From Methylocystis echinoides (GTDB lineage: Bacteria > Pseudomonadota > Alphaproteobacteria > Rhizobiales > Beijerinckiaceae), in contig NZ_BSEC01000002.1 of assembly GCF_027923385.1 (NCBI RefSeq), positions 124,001 to 188,000 on the forward strand: a DNA stretch of 64,000 bases. Reading direction: 5' to 3'. The position numbers and the translations under genes are program-made. This document shows positions 48,794 through 57,434 of the stretch, piece by piece (positions within the stretch are counted from its first letter, which is position 1; every line of letters starts with the position of its first letter). A model generated the notes under the pieces. The model was not told where the DNA came from and made no database searches. It saw nothing but the letters and a program-made list of their open reading frames with translations.

Positions 48794-49789
48794 TCACAAA
48801 GACTTCAGAAAGGCCATGAGGTCCTTGTCCTCCTTCCATGAGCGACCCGGTTTCGACTGACCAATCTCGCATAGGGCCACAGCCCTGGCTTTCAGCGTTA
48901 GGTCTATTTCTGCATAGATGTTGGTGGTGCTGATCGAGACATGGCCAAGCCACGCGCGGACGGTGTTGATATCCACGCCGGCGAGCACCAAGTGACAAGC
49001 GGTCGTGTGCCGGATGATATGCGGGGTAATCGTTCTGCCAGCCAGTTCCGGCACGCGCGCCGCGCAGCGCTCGATAAGCCGATAGACCCCAAAGCGGGTA
49101 AACGGCTTTCCGAGTCTGCTGACGAACACGGCGTCCTCGGCTGCACGGCCCATGATCTCGCTGGCCAGAACGCGTTCGGTTTCCGGCCATAGCGGGCACT
49201 GGCGCGTCCTGCCGCCTTTGCCGTGCAGGGCTGCGAGATCATGCCCTCCGTTACCACGCCCGATTTGCAGATCGCCCACCTTTAGCTGTGTGGCCTCGGA
49301 GACGCGCGCGCCGGTGTTGTAAAGGAAAAGCAGAAGCGCGTATTCGCTGCGGCCGCGCGCGGTCTTGCGGTCAGGCACAGCAAGCATTGCCTCCATCTCC
49401 GCCCTGGCCAGCCATCCAACCGGTTGCGGCATGGACTTCTTCGGTGCGATGGCCCGAATGTGACCGCACCATTCGACATGGGCCGGGTCCCGGCTAGCGA
49501 CGAAGCGGGCGAAGGCCCGGATCGCAGCAAGCCGCTGATTTCGGGTCCGCGCGGAGCACCCGCGCTCCTCCTCGAGATGCGCAAGGAACTGCAGCACATG
49601 CCGAGATGTGAGATCGCGCACGGCTAGCCGATCTACCGGCTTGCGCAATTTGCCGCTGATGAATGGCAGCAGCAGGCTAAAAGTGTCCCGGTAGCTCTTG
49701 CCGGTGTTCCGGGCCAGGTTGCGCTCGGTGACGATATGTTCGCACAAGAAGCGCCGGAGCCAAGGGCCGAGGGTCAGGAGTTCAGGCAT
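48794..49789 (-). CDS. Tyrosine recombinase, third gene of the trio
   Basis: Encodes about 331 residues of a tyrosine recombinase/integrase: N-terminal SAM-like DNA-binding domain, then catalytic Arg in NTGARVSEATQL, H-x-x-R as HIIRHTTACHLV, and WLGHVSISTTNIYAE with the Tyr nucleophile. The ATG at 49789 has GGAGG just upstream and overlaps the stop of the preceding recombinase by eight bases. Overlapping three-recombinase operons define RIT elements, where the proteins are thought to act together. Confidence 0.88.
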   Translation of the reverse strand: MPELLTLGPWLRRFLCEHIVTERNLARNTGKSYRDTFSLLLPFISGKLRKPVDRLAVRDLTSRHVLQFLAHLEEERGCSARTRNQRLAAIRAFARFVASRDPAHVEWCGHIRAIAPKKSMPQPVGWLARAEMEAMLAVPDRKTARGRSEYALLLFLYNTGARVSEATQLKVGDLQIGRGNGGHDLAALHGKGGRTRQCPLWPETERVLASEIMGRAAEDAVFVSRLGKPFTRFGVYRLIERCAARVPELAGRTITPHIIRHTTACHLVLAGVDINTVRAWLGHVSISTTNIYAEIDLTLKARAVALCEIGQSKPGRSWKEDKDLMAFLKSL

Positions 49790-50732
49790 CCCGGCCTCCA
49801 TCCACGTAACGCGCGAAGCGCAACGAAGCCTGTTGCAGCAGCTCCGGTGTCATCGACAGATAAACCTTCGTGCCTTCGAGATCGGCGTGGCCGAGATAGG
49901 TGGACAGCACCGGCAGCAACCGTTGCACATCGGCCCCCTCACGATACCAGGCGGTCAGCCTGTGGACCGCGAAGCTGTGCCGAAAATCGTGCAGGCGCGG
50001 AACAGTTCGGCCGCCGGCCCTACCACTGATTCCTGCGATCCGCCGCAGGGTGTCGAACGCCTCATAAACAGTGCTGCTGGCGAGCCGTGTTCCATCCCGA
50101 TTCGCCAGAAAGAAGGAATCCTTGCCTGGCAAAATGCCGTCGCGCTGGCGCAGAGTCATATGGGCATCCAGGGTCGCGCTAAGCTGGGGCCCGATCGGCG
50201 CCAGACGACTCTTGTAGAACTTCGTGGCGCGTATTGTCAGAACGGCTTCCGTCAGATCGACATCCGCCACCGTGAGCCCTGTTGCTTCGCTGAATCTTAG
50301 CCCCGCTCCGTATAGCAGGAGAAGCAGGGTACGGAATGTCGCTGCGTCCAGTTGAACCGCACCCCGCCGGCTGATTTCCAGATTTGCGGGATCGAAAAGT
50401 CGTCGCAGCTCTTCGCGCGAGTAGATGTAGGGCGGAGGCCGGATAGGCGATCTCGGTTCGTTGTCTGGCAGCGGCGAGTGGGTCGCATATCCGCGGCTGA
50501 TCGCATGGCGCCAGAAGCCGGTAAGGGCATAATACTTGTTCTCGCGGTACCGGGTCAGTGGGCCGTTGCCCGCCAGAAAGGTCAGAACCTGCGTGGTAGT
50601 GACCGCGTCGCAGGCGGCGTCCCCGTCGGCATATCGAAGGAAGCAGCGCAAGATGTCCGCGCCACTCGCGAACTTGGCGCCATGAGCTCGCCGCCAGGCA
50701 ATGTATCGCTTGATTGCTTCGTGCAGCGTCAT
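49782..50732 (-). CDS. Tyrosine recombinase, second gene of the trio
   Basis: Encodes 316 residues. Catalytic residues are visible: Arg in LYGAGLRFSEATGL, H-x-x-R in LHDFRHSFAVHRL and YLGHADLEGTKVYLS with Tyr. It overlaps the first recombinase gene by four bases (ATGA-type) and the third by eight. The three proteins are diverged from one another, as is typical for trio elements. Confidence 0.9.
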   Translation of the reverse strand: MTLHEAIKRYIAWRRAHGAKFASGADILRCFLRYADGDAACDAVTTTQVLTFLAGNGPLTRYRENKYYALTGFWRHAISRGYATHSPLPDNEPRSPIRPPPYIYSREELRRLFDPANLEISRRGAVQLDAATFRTLLLLLYGAGLRFSEATGLTVADVDLTEAVLTIRATKFYKSRLAPIGPQLSATLDAHMTLRQRDGILPGKDSFFLANRDGTRLASSTVYEAFDTLRRIAGISGRAGGRTVPRLHDFRHSFAVHRLTAWYREGADVQRLLPVLSTYLGHADLEGTKVYLSMTPELLQQASLRFARYVDGGRDA

Positions 50733-51976
50733 GCCAAACCCTCCAAATCGAAAGACGCTACTTCGCGAAGAGCGGCGAGATTGACCTTGGCGTAGATCGC
50801 GGTGGAGGAAGGGTCACGGTGTCCGAGGAAATCCCCGATCACCTTCATCGACATGCCCTGGTCGAGAAGGTGCTGCGCCGCCGCATGCCGCAGCGCATGG
50901 GTTCCCCGCTTCCCGGCGACGATGCCGAGACAAATCAGGCGATCTCTGACCATTTTTCCCAAAGCGCGCCGATCGAGTGGCCGGACCGGCGCGCGCATCG
51001 TGAAGAAGAGTGCGCGCCCGAAGCCAGATGGTCGGACTTCGCGGATGTAGCGGAGAATAGCCTCACCGACTCCGCGTGATAAAGGATAGGCATGTGTCCG
51101 GCCTGGCTTGGGACAGCGGACCCGGAGCCTCTCGTTGTCCCAATCGAGATCATCCAAGCGCAAGCCGCCGACTTCGCCGGCTCTCAGGCCATAAGCAATA
51201 AACAGCATCAGAATCGCACGATCGCGCCTGTCGGTCCGCCGGTCGCCCTCCGTGGTGGCCAAGAGGCGCAGGACATCCTCCCGTTTCAGCCCCTTCGGCA
51301 CAGATTCGTCCCGCATGAAACGTGGAGCCACAATCCCCTTGGCTATGCCAGGCGCGCACCAGCCGCGCTCCTCGGCAAAACGAAAGAACGCACGAAGACG
51401 CTGGGCGTAATCGTGCATCGTCCTTCGGCCGCAGGTCCCCCGAGCCTTTTTGGCGGTAATCGCGTCGTCAATGTGAGCGATCTTGACCGAAGCCAAAGGA
51501 ATTTCGGTTGTGGCCAGCCAATCGAAGAATTGATCGGCGGCGGCGCGATAATCTCGGATCGTTTCCTTGGACAACCCGCGATCGCCGCACATCCATGTTT
51601 CAAAGGCCATAACTTCGGCGCCATGGGAGTGGCGCCTGACGTCACCTTCGTCGAGCCACCCCAGAAAGTGCAGCCATCGGGTTGCTTGGTTGACAAAGCG
51701 CCTTCTCGCCTTGGGCGCCGTCGCGGGACTACACTTGGGTCCCCTCGGCCGCGACCAGATCGCAGTCGCAGCCTCGATCTGGGAAACACGTACTCTGGCA
51801 CCGTCCTTTAATTCCAGAAGATGCACCAAGTTAAACTGGTCGTTGGCGCATTTCCGCAGGGTGTGTCGTCTCGCGCCGGCTTCCTTGAGATAGATGAGAT
51901 AGCGCTCACGCTGTTCGACAAGCGGCGCCGCCCGATATTTCTCCGCAGTCTGGGGCAAAAAGATTTCTTCAAACAT
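50729..51976 (-). CDS. Tyrosine recombinase, first gene of the trio
   Basis: Encodes 415 residues, the longest of the three, with an extra N-terminal domain of about 100 residues that includes a basic stretch (KARRRFVNQATRWLHFLG). The catalytic core has AYGLRAGEVGGLRL, THALRHAAAQHLLDQG and FLGHRDPSSTAIYAKV. First in the leftward operon, whose promoter must lie in the right end of the element. Confidence 0.9.
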   Translation of the reverse strand: MFEEIFLPQTAEKYRAAPLVEQRERYLIYLKEAGARRHTLRKCANDQFNLVHLLELKDGARVRVSQIEAATAIWSRPRGPKCSPATAPKARRRFVNQATRWLHFLGWLDEGDVRRHSHGAEVMAFETWMCGDRGLSKETIRDYRAAADQFFDWLATTEIPLASVKIAHIDDAITAKKARGTCGRRTMHDYAQRLRAFFRFAEERGWCAPGIAKGIVAPRFMRDESVPKGLKREDVLRLLATTEGDRRTDRRDRAILMLFIAYGLRAGEVGGLRLDDLDWDNERLRVRCPKPGRTHAYPLSRGVGEAILRYIREVRPSGFGRALFFTMRAPVRPLDRRALGKMVRDRLICLGIVAGKRGTHALRHAAAQHLLDQGMSMKVIGDFLGHRDPSSTAIYAKVNLAALREVASFDLEGLA

Positions 51977-52034
51977 TATTGCGCCTCCGTGGTGGTGGAG
52001 GCCCGACCTTGTCTATACGATGCCCGAAAGAAAA

Positions 52035-52143
52035 TTATGTTGCGTTGGAGCCGCAAGATCGTCTGTGGAAAAACGCCAAATCAAGAACGCCGCAACATAA
52101 CCGGCAACTCAACATAATCAGTCTTATGTGCAATTCAACATAA
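52035..52143. repeat. Right end of the trio element with TTATGTTGCG motifs
   Basis: Contains TTATGTTGCG at 52035-52044, CGCAACATAA at 52091-52100, and CAACATAA at 52110-52117 and 52136-52143. The first two mirror the inverted pair at the left end (46-nt against 44-nt spacing). Confidence 0.75.
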
Positions 52144-52144
52144 G

Positions 52145-52993
52145 ACCGACGCGGCCTCGGGCGACTACGGCGACCTTCTCGACATCATTCGCGAAAGCGC
52201 CAGCTTGCATGATTTTTCCGACGTGCTCGACGAAGCGCGGCGATTCCTCAACCTGCCACGCGGGGAACCACGGCCGAAGCAACGACTCGATCGCAGAGAG
52301 CGGCCGACAGGTTCTCCCGAGTCGGCGCGCCGTCTGTTCGCCATGTCACGGCCGATCGCCGGCACATTGGCGGAGCGTTATCTGCATCATCGGGGGATCT
52401 CAATGCCCCAGAATCTCGAAGGCCTCCGCTTTCATCCGCGCTGCTACTACGGATCCGTGGACGGGTCGGCCCGAGAAACCTGGCCCGCGATGATCGCGGC
52501 GGTCACCGACCTTGAGGGCAAGATCACCGGCGTACATCGCACATGGCTCGACAGGTCGGGGGGCGGCAAAGCGCCGATCGCCTCCCCACGACGCGCCATG
52601 GGGGAACTCCTCGGGAATGGCGTCCGGTTCGGCGCGCCGCTCGACGTGATGGCGGTTGGCGAAGGGATCGAAACCGTGCTCTCAGTTCGATGTCTTCTGC
52701 CCATCATGCCGATGATCGCGGCGCTCTCTTCGGCCCATCTCGCCGCCATCCTTTTCCCTGAGACCTTGCGCCGCCTCTATGTCCTGCGCGACAACGACCC
52801 CGCCGGCGAAAGGGCATCAGTGACCCTTCTTGACCGCGCGACGGCCGCGGGGATTGAGGCCGTCGTTCTCACCTCCGAACTTGGCGACTTCAACGATGAT
52901 CTCCGCCGCCTCTGCAAGGTCCGGTTGCAAGCGGCGATCAGAGACCAACTCGCCCCTCAGGACATCAGCCGGTTCATGAAGCCTGCGCGGTAA
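52145..52993 (+). pseudogene. C-terminal part of the split Toprim protein
   Basis: The frame resumes exactly where the fragment at 47308 stops: TDAASGDYGDLLDIIRES, then DFSDVLDEARRFLNLPRGEP and a complete Toprim domain with VGEGIETVLSVRC and YVLRDNDPAG. Without the N-terminus it could only be made from an internal start such as the ATG at 52205. Sequence is clearly diverged from the element-borne copy, so the halves are not a simple duplication of it. Confidence 0.8.
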
Positions 52994-53328
52994 CGTCGCC
53001 TTGCGACGAAACGAGCGCCCAATCCCCGCCCTCACGCGATCGCGCCAATCGCCTTCTTTCCTTTTGTCGGAGCCAGCCGCAGTCCCGGCCTTCTGAGAGG
53101 GCGACCCTTGCGTCGAGCGCGCTGGCTTGGCAATGGCTGCGGCCGGCTATTTTCCGTCGCGCCCTACGGGCGCTTTACAGCGCGAGACAAAATAGCCGGC
53201 GCTTCGCCATCCTTCGCTGACGCTACGGCCGGTCGCTGCGCGCCCCGGTGCCAGCCGGTCCCGCCCGCCGCCTTCTGTCGCCACGAAGGCCGCGAGGGTC
53301 GCGGCCGATCCGACGAAGGAGAGCGCCA
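52994..53328. other. Spacer before the DUF2493 gene
   Basis: A 335-nt gap with no gene. It contains the long nested palindrome at 53142-53200 and the GAAGGAGAG ribosome site of the next gene at its end. Confidence 0.5.
53142..53200. repeat. Nested palindrome with 12-bp perfect outer arms
   Basis: GCCGGCTATTTT (53142-53153) is repeated in inverted form at 53189-53200. The 35-nt interior holds a further hairpin, GCGCCC-TAC-GGGCGC. It could be a REP/MITE-like element, a transcript-stabilising structure or a protein site. Confidence 0.7.
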
Positions 53329-54267
53329 ATGGCGACCAATCACGACCAGCGGGGCTTCGACACAATTCCTGCCGCTTCTTCAACCGAGCGCGTTCTCGCC
53401 GAACTCCAACTCTATGGCTACCGTCCGTTCCACGACGAGCCCGACCCGCGACCGCTGCCCGACGCCGGGACGATTACCGGCGCCGTCGCCGACATCTTCG
53501 ACGCCCTCCTGGCGACATTGAACGACACGCGCCTCGAGCCCGATCTCGAGGAACTGCTCTGGTCCACGGTCAACCTCTTCCACCGGGCAGTGCTTCGCGT
53601 CGAGCGCGAGCTCGACGACAATGAGCAGGCGCAACGACGCAGCCAAAAGGAACAGGACGGCTCGGAAATCCGCTCGGTGGAGCTGGAACGACTGATCTGT
53701 GAAGGGCAAACGCTCCTCGAACGCCGCGACAGCCTGGAGTTCTTCCGCGACCAGGCCGCCGACGCCTTCGAATTGCACACCGGCTCGTCCTGGCGTCCCC
53801 GCTCGGGCTCCAAGGTGAGCCATCGATCTTTGACTGCCGCCATGATCGACAGCCGCGACTTTCTCGCCGCCAAGCGCCGCGTCGACTCCGAACCTCTCCT
53901 TCCGGCCGGGCCTCGGATCGCTTTCACCGGCGGGCTCGACTTCAACGACCATCGCGCGATCTGGGATCGTCTCGACAAGGCTCTCGCCAAACATCCCGGC
54001 ATGGTGCTGCTGCACGGCGGTTCGCCCAAGGGGGCCGAACTCATTGCTTCCTGCTGGGCGAATAATCGCAAAGTCACACAGATCACGTTCAAGCCAGACT
54101 GGACCCGCCACGCCAAGGCGGCGCCCTTCAAGCGCAACGATCTGATCCTCGAAACGCTTCCGATCGGGGTCATCGTCTTTCCCGGCTCGGGCGTTTCCGC
54201 CAATCTTGCCGACAAGGCGCGCAAGCTCGGGATCCCGGTCTGGAAGTTCGAGGACGGCGGCGCATGA
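53329..54267 (+). CDS. DUF2493 (Rossmann-like, DprA-related) protein
   Basis: Encodes 312 residues. The C-terminal domain (about 185-310) has GPRIAFTGGLDFNDHRAIWDRLD, HGGSPKGAELIASCWA and VIVFPGSG, the nucleotide-binding pattern of DUF2493 proteins related to DprA/YspA. The N-terminal half is helical and charged. Common on Rhizobiales plasmids next to DUF932/ParB/Toprim genes; probably nucleotide or ADP-ribose metabolism, unproven. GAAGGAGAG precedes the ATG at 53329. Confidence 0.85.
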   Translation: MATNHDQRGFDTIPAASSTERVLAELQLYGYRPFHDEPDPRPLPDAGTITGAVADIFDALLATLNDTRLEPDLEELLWSTVNLFHRAVLRVERELDDNEQAQRRSQKEQDGSEIRSVELERLICEGQTLLERRDSLEFFRDQAADAFELHTGSSWRPRSGSKVSHRSLTAAMIDSRDFLAAKRRVDSEPLLPAGPRIAFTGGLDFNDHRAIWDRLDKALAKHPGMVLLHGGSPKGAELIASCWANNRKVTQITFKPDWTRHAKAAPFKRNDLILETLPIGVIVFPGSGVSANLADKARKLGIPVWKFEDGGA

Positions 54268-54406
54268 GCGCCGTCCATCTTTTCGTCGCGACCGGGCGAC
54301 AATTTTTGCTCAAGTCATGCGACGCTCGATCCGCCTTGGACAGTGACGGATTCAAGCATGACCATGGCCCATAGTTAGGAAAGCGCCTTCCGAACGTCGC
54401 GACGCT

Positions 54407-54430
54407 ATGCTAAACTATATGATATAGCAT
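54407..54430. promoter_or_regulatory. AT-rich palindromic operator/promoter before the SSB-like gene
   Basis: A 24-bp imperfect palindrome bounded by ATGCTA and TAGCAT, with perfect core CTATAT-G-ATATAG at 54415-54427. The core contains TATGAT as a possible -10. Related sequences occur at 55403, 57418, 59671 and 59980. Confidence 0.6.
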
Positions 54431-54451
54431 TCAGCAGCGGACGCAAGCGCC

Positions 54452-54808
54452 ATGACCTCTCGAAATCTCTTTATCATTTCCGGAAACGTCTCGCAAAATC
54501 CACGTCGATTCGGCGACAACGCCCCAAAAACCGTCCTCACGGTCGCCGTCGACGATATTTGGACGGATCGCGAAACAGGAGAGAGAAAGAAGCGAACGGA
54601 TTTCCTGACCGCCTATACGTTTAACAAGAAAATTGGCGACTTTGTCTTGGCGCAGGTAAAGCCAGGATATCAGGTCACGATTGACGGCCGCATCCGATCA
54701 AACTCCTACGAGAAAGGCGGCGACCGGTTCTATTCGACCGACCTCGAAATCATTCGCATCGATGCGCACCCGCCGCGAGCAGAAGCCGGCAGCGGCGTTC
54801 CCGAATGA
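54452..54808 (+). CDS. SSB-like OB-fold protein 1
   Basis: Encodes 118 residues with an OB fold typical of single-stranded-DNA-binding proteins: NLFIISGNVSQNPR, TVLTVAVDDIW, FNKKIGDFVLAQVKPG and VTIDGRIRSNSYEKGG. It lacks the long acidic tail of chromosomal SSB. Likely protects single-stranded plasmid DNA. Its TGA overlaps the ATG of the TNase-like gene. A second such protein is at 63660. Confidence 0.8.
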   Translation: MTSRNLFIISGNVSQNPRRFGDNAPKTVLTVAVDDIWTDRETGERKKRTDFLTAYTFNKKIGDFVLAQVKPGYQVTIDGRIRSNSYEKGGDRFYSTDLEIIRIDAHPPRAEAGSGVPE

Positions 54809-55353
54809 TCCGTCAAATGGCGATTTCCTTGGTTGCGGTTGGCCTTAGACAGAGTGTCGCGAGCGCTGAGGAAGCAAGCGTCTACACGCCGCAGAGCGCG
54901 CTGCAATCAACGCCCATGCGTGTCGAAGTGATCGACGCGACGTCTTTTCGCGACATAGAGACCGGAGCAAAGTACCGGCTCTATGGCGTCGACTCCTGCC
55001 TGCCGACGCAGACCGCGAATTTGAATCGCCAATCCTGGCCTTGCGGCGCCGTTGCGATCGCCTGGCTCACGAACGCGACCCTCGGCAAATGGGTGTCCTG
55101 CAACGCTTTGCGGGAAACGGCCGGCCAGCGACTATCGCGCTGCGCGTCGTCAGAGCATCAGGATCTCGCGGCCGACATGCTGAAAGAAGGCCTCGCGATT
55201 GTCTTGCCGATTGCCGAGGGCCAGGAGGTGCGCGCCTACAGCCAGCTGCAGGATCAAGCTCGCAAGCAATATAGGGGATTATGGTCCAGTCAGTTTATGA
55301 TGCCCTGGGATTTGAGGGCGAAGCAGGCTGGAGGGTCGGCCTCAAGCCGCTGA
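54805..55353 (+). CDS. Exported TNase-like protein 2
   Basis: Encodes 182 residues with a signal peptide (about 1-21, ending ASA). Shares with the protein at 11000 the segments YRLYGVDSC, a Cys-Gly-A-V-A-I-A block, and an ending Q-A-x-x-x-Y-R-G-L-W. The catalytic residues of true thermonucleases are not obvious. Overlaps the SSB-like gene by four bases, so a periplasmic protein and a DNA-binding protein are co-produced. Confidence 0.55.
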   Translation: MIRQMAISLVAVGLRQSVASAEEASVYTPQSALQSTPMRVEVIDATSFRDIETGAKYRLYGVDSCLPTQTANLNRQSWPCGAVAIAWLTNATLGKWVSCNALRETAGQRLSRCASSEHQDLAADMLKEGLAIVLPIAEGQEVRAYSQLQDQARKQYRGLWSSQFMMPWDLRAKQAGGSASSR

Positions 55354-55402
55354 GCAAGGACGGCCAGCGGCTTGATCTCGCGCTCTAAATCGGGTTAGGC
55401 TC

Positions 55403-55425
55403 CTCTATCATATTATATGGTAGAG
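55403..55425. promoter_or_regulatory. AT-rich palindrome before the lipoprotein gene
   Basis: A 23-bp palindrome with CTCTA / TAGAG arms and core CATAT-T-ATATG, ending two bases before the ATG at 55428. A TATTAT at 55411-55416 could be the -10, which would place the transcript start within a few bases of the start codon. Confidence 0.6.
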
Positions 55426-55427
55426 AG

Positions 55428-56033
55428 ATGTCCGCGCGCGCTGCCCTTCTTATCGCTCCCTTGATCTTGGGCGGCCTCGCCGGCTGCGAGGCGCCAAGGG
55501 CTCAATATTCTTCTATGGCCGAGGCGCCGGCGCGCGATCGACTTCTCGCGCCCCGGGAGGTGGTTCCCGGCCGTCTCGCATACGCCGACGCGCCGGACGC
55601 TTTCGCGCCAGTTCTGGCAAGCCGTGTCGCCTATCCCACCCAGGCCCAGGCGAATTACGCTTTTCAACGCTCCTGGGCGTCGAGCGAGCAGTCCGGCGGC
55701 GCTCCTTTGGCCCTCATCGGTGGTGATCCCAAGGGCTCTGATCGCGAGCCCGTTCGCGTCCGGCTCTTCGCCTGTCGCCCGGGCGCCTTAGACGACATCA
55801 CGGGACATATTGTACCGGCTCGCGGACGTGTCGTGCACTGCGCGACGGATTTCCTCGACGCGCAGGATCGTCGGCTGTTCCGCGAAACCGTGAACTTCTT
55901 CTATGAGCGCGGCGCATGGCGCATGGCGCAAACGGCGCCGCCCCAAGCCCAGGCGCCGTGGATTGCTCCTGAATCCTCTCCGAAGGATTATTTTCCATGG
56001 TCGCCGTGGGGACGGCGCACGACGCCTTACTGA
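55428..56033 (+). CDS. Putative lipoprotein
   Basis: Encodes 201 residues with a lipoprotein signal (lipobox LAGC, Cys about residue 20). The mature protein contains VRLFACRPG and VVHCATDFL, so two further cysteines, and a Pro/Trp-rich tail (PWIAPESSPKDYFPWSPWG). Unknown family; outer-membrane or periplasmic anchoring is expected. The promoter palindrome almost touches the start codon, so translation may be leaderless. Confidence 0.65.
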   Translation: MSARAALLIAPLILGGLAGCEAPRAQYSSMAEAPARDRLLAPREVVPGRLAYADAPDAFAPVLASRVAYPTQAQANYAFQRSWASSEQSGGAPLALIGGDPKGSDREPVRVRLFACRPGALDDITGHIVPARGRVVHCATDFLDAQDRRLFRETVNFFYERGAWRMAQTAPPQAQAPWIAPESSPKDYFPWSPWGRRTTPY

Positions 56034-56301
56034 CGTGGTTCAGGGCGAGTCCTCCTGGCCCAGCGACGCGATCGGCGTCATCGGCGCTGGAGGGGCGCGG
56101 AAGTTTTCCGGAGCCCGGATGGGGGACGATCGACCGAAGGGGAGCGATGCATCTGGCGCTTGCGGTCGCAATATTGATCTTCCGAGACCGGCATTGGTGG
56201 ATCAGAAAATCGACAAATACGGCTGCGCATGACCCAGGCTCTTCTGCGGGGGCCCAGAAGGCGCAATGCGACGACGCTGAGGCCCGTTTCCTTGTGCGCC
56301 A

Positions 56302-57393
56302 TCACAGTGCGACGCGCGTCAGCGTCCGTTCGGCTCGGTCGCACACCCATTCCGAGAAGCGCTTTCCCAGAATTTGCGCCGGCCTTGTCACCAAAGATTC
56401 GAGCAGCAAAGCGAGAACGACGGTCAGGCTTGCTGCGGTGCTCAAAACCAGGATCGCTGGCGCGTGGTCGCCGAGCCCCTCATGGATCCCAGACATAATT
56501 GGGAGATGCAGGAGATAGATCGAGAAAGATAGCTCGCCAAGTCTTTGGAGCACGCTTCCTTCCTGAGGCTCAGGTCTTTCTTGGATGGCTGAGGCGACGA
56601 CAAGTCCAAATATGATCGCGACCATGGCGATCGCCGATCCTGAGGCCAAAGCTCCAAACACGCGCGCGAGAATTGAGGCAATTACAAGCCAAAAAGCGGC
56701 GATGGCCTTGCTAAAGCGCGGCAAGGGCCATTGCCTCGTCAGGCCGAGCGAGAGCAGGACGCCCACAGCGAAGCCGTCGAGGCGGAATGTCCACCAAAAG
56801 CCGCCCCAGGGGCGTTCGCTCAGGGCGCCGGCGGCGAGAGTCGTCATGCAGACCAGGGTCGTCAGTTTAGGGCTCAGCGCGATCAGAAATGGCGCCGCCA
56901 AATAGAATTGCATTTCGCTCGCGAGCGACCAGAAATGCGAGGTGGCCGTCGGTGCGCCACAGCCGGCCGCGCCATCAAAACAGGGAGCCCAATAGAGATT
57001 TGCGTAAAAGCCGGCGGCCGCTTTCAAATCGTCTGCCGTTTCGCCCAGCGAAAACCCGTACGCCAGAGAGAGTGCGATCAGGACGATCACGGCCCAGGCC
57101 GGCAGACCGATCCGGAGAATTCGTCGGCTCCAGAACGCAATCGCGCCCCGCCAGAAGCCGTCATCCGCTTCCAAGCGCAATCGCCTCGTGCTTTCGGCGG
57201 CGGAAAATCCGGAAATGACGAAAAACAAGTCGACGCCCACGCCGAGCGCTGGAACGCTCAAGACGCGCACTGCGGCCAGGTCGGACCCAAAAACCAGACC
57301 AGTGTGGGACGCGACGACCGCCAGGATCGCGAGGCCGCGCAGTTCGTCGAGGGCGCGGATCCGCCCCGCAACGCGATCGAAATTTGGCCTCAT
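56302..57393 (-). CDS. Acyltransferase family 3 (OafA-like) membrane protein
   Basis: Encodes 363 residues with about ten hydrophobic helices. Acyltransferase-3 motifs are present: RIRALDELRGLAILAVVASH with the conserved Arg and His, VDLFFVISGF, SHFWSLASEMQFYLAAP and LGELSFSIYLLHLP. These enzymes O-acetylate or acylate extracytoplasmic sugars. It is transcribed away from the 57435 gene, with a shared AT-rich operator between the starts. On a conjugative plasmid it could change surface polysaccharide and phage or plasmid entry (inference). Confidence 0.88.
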   Translation of the reverse strand: MRPNFDRVAGRIRALDELRGLAILAVVASHTGLVFGSDLAAVRVLSVPALGVGVDLFFVISGFSAAESTRRLRLEADDGFWRGAIAFWSRRILRIGLPAWAVIVLIALSLAYGFSLGETADDLKAAAGFYANLYWAPCFDGAAGCGAPTATSHFWSLASEMQFYLAAPFLIALSPKLTTLVCMTTLAAGALSERPWGGFWWTFRLDGFAVGVLLSLGLTRQWPLPRFSKAIAAFWLVIASILARVFGALASGSAIAMVAIIFGLVVASAIQERPEPQEGSVLQRLGELSFSIYLLHLPIMSGIHEGLGDHAPAILVLSTAASLTVVLALLLESLVTRPAQILGKRFSEWVCDRAERTLTRVAL

Positions 57394-57417
57394 GAGCGAC
57401 TTGCCTTTGCGCCTTCA

Positions 57418-57430
57418 CTATATAATATAG
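57418..57430. promoter_or_regulatory. Perfect AT-rich palindrome in a divergent promoter
   Basis: CTATAT-A-ATATAG, perfect except for its central base, lies between the acyltransferase start (57393, leftward) and the exported-protein start (57435, rightward). It is enclosed by CACTAT and ATAGTG arms. It includes TATAAT at 57421-57426. Confidence 0.65.
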
Positions 57431-57434
57431 CATA

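Larger units (their letters stand above)
47508..52143. mobile_element. Recombinase-in-trio element carrying a Toprim gene
   Basis: A 4.6-kb insertion splits one Toprim gene. Termini carry inverted TTATGTTG (47508-47515) and CAACATAA (52136-52143). Each end also has an inverted pair TTATGTTGCG ... CGCAACATAA of nearly equal size (47525-47588 and 52035-52100). Inside are one intact Toprim gene (plus strand) and three overlapping tyrosine recombinase genes (minus strand), the arrangement of RIT elements. Confidence 0.8.
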
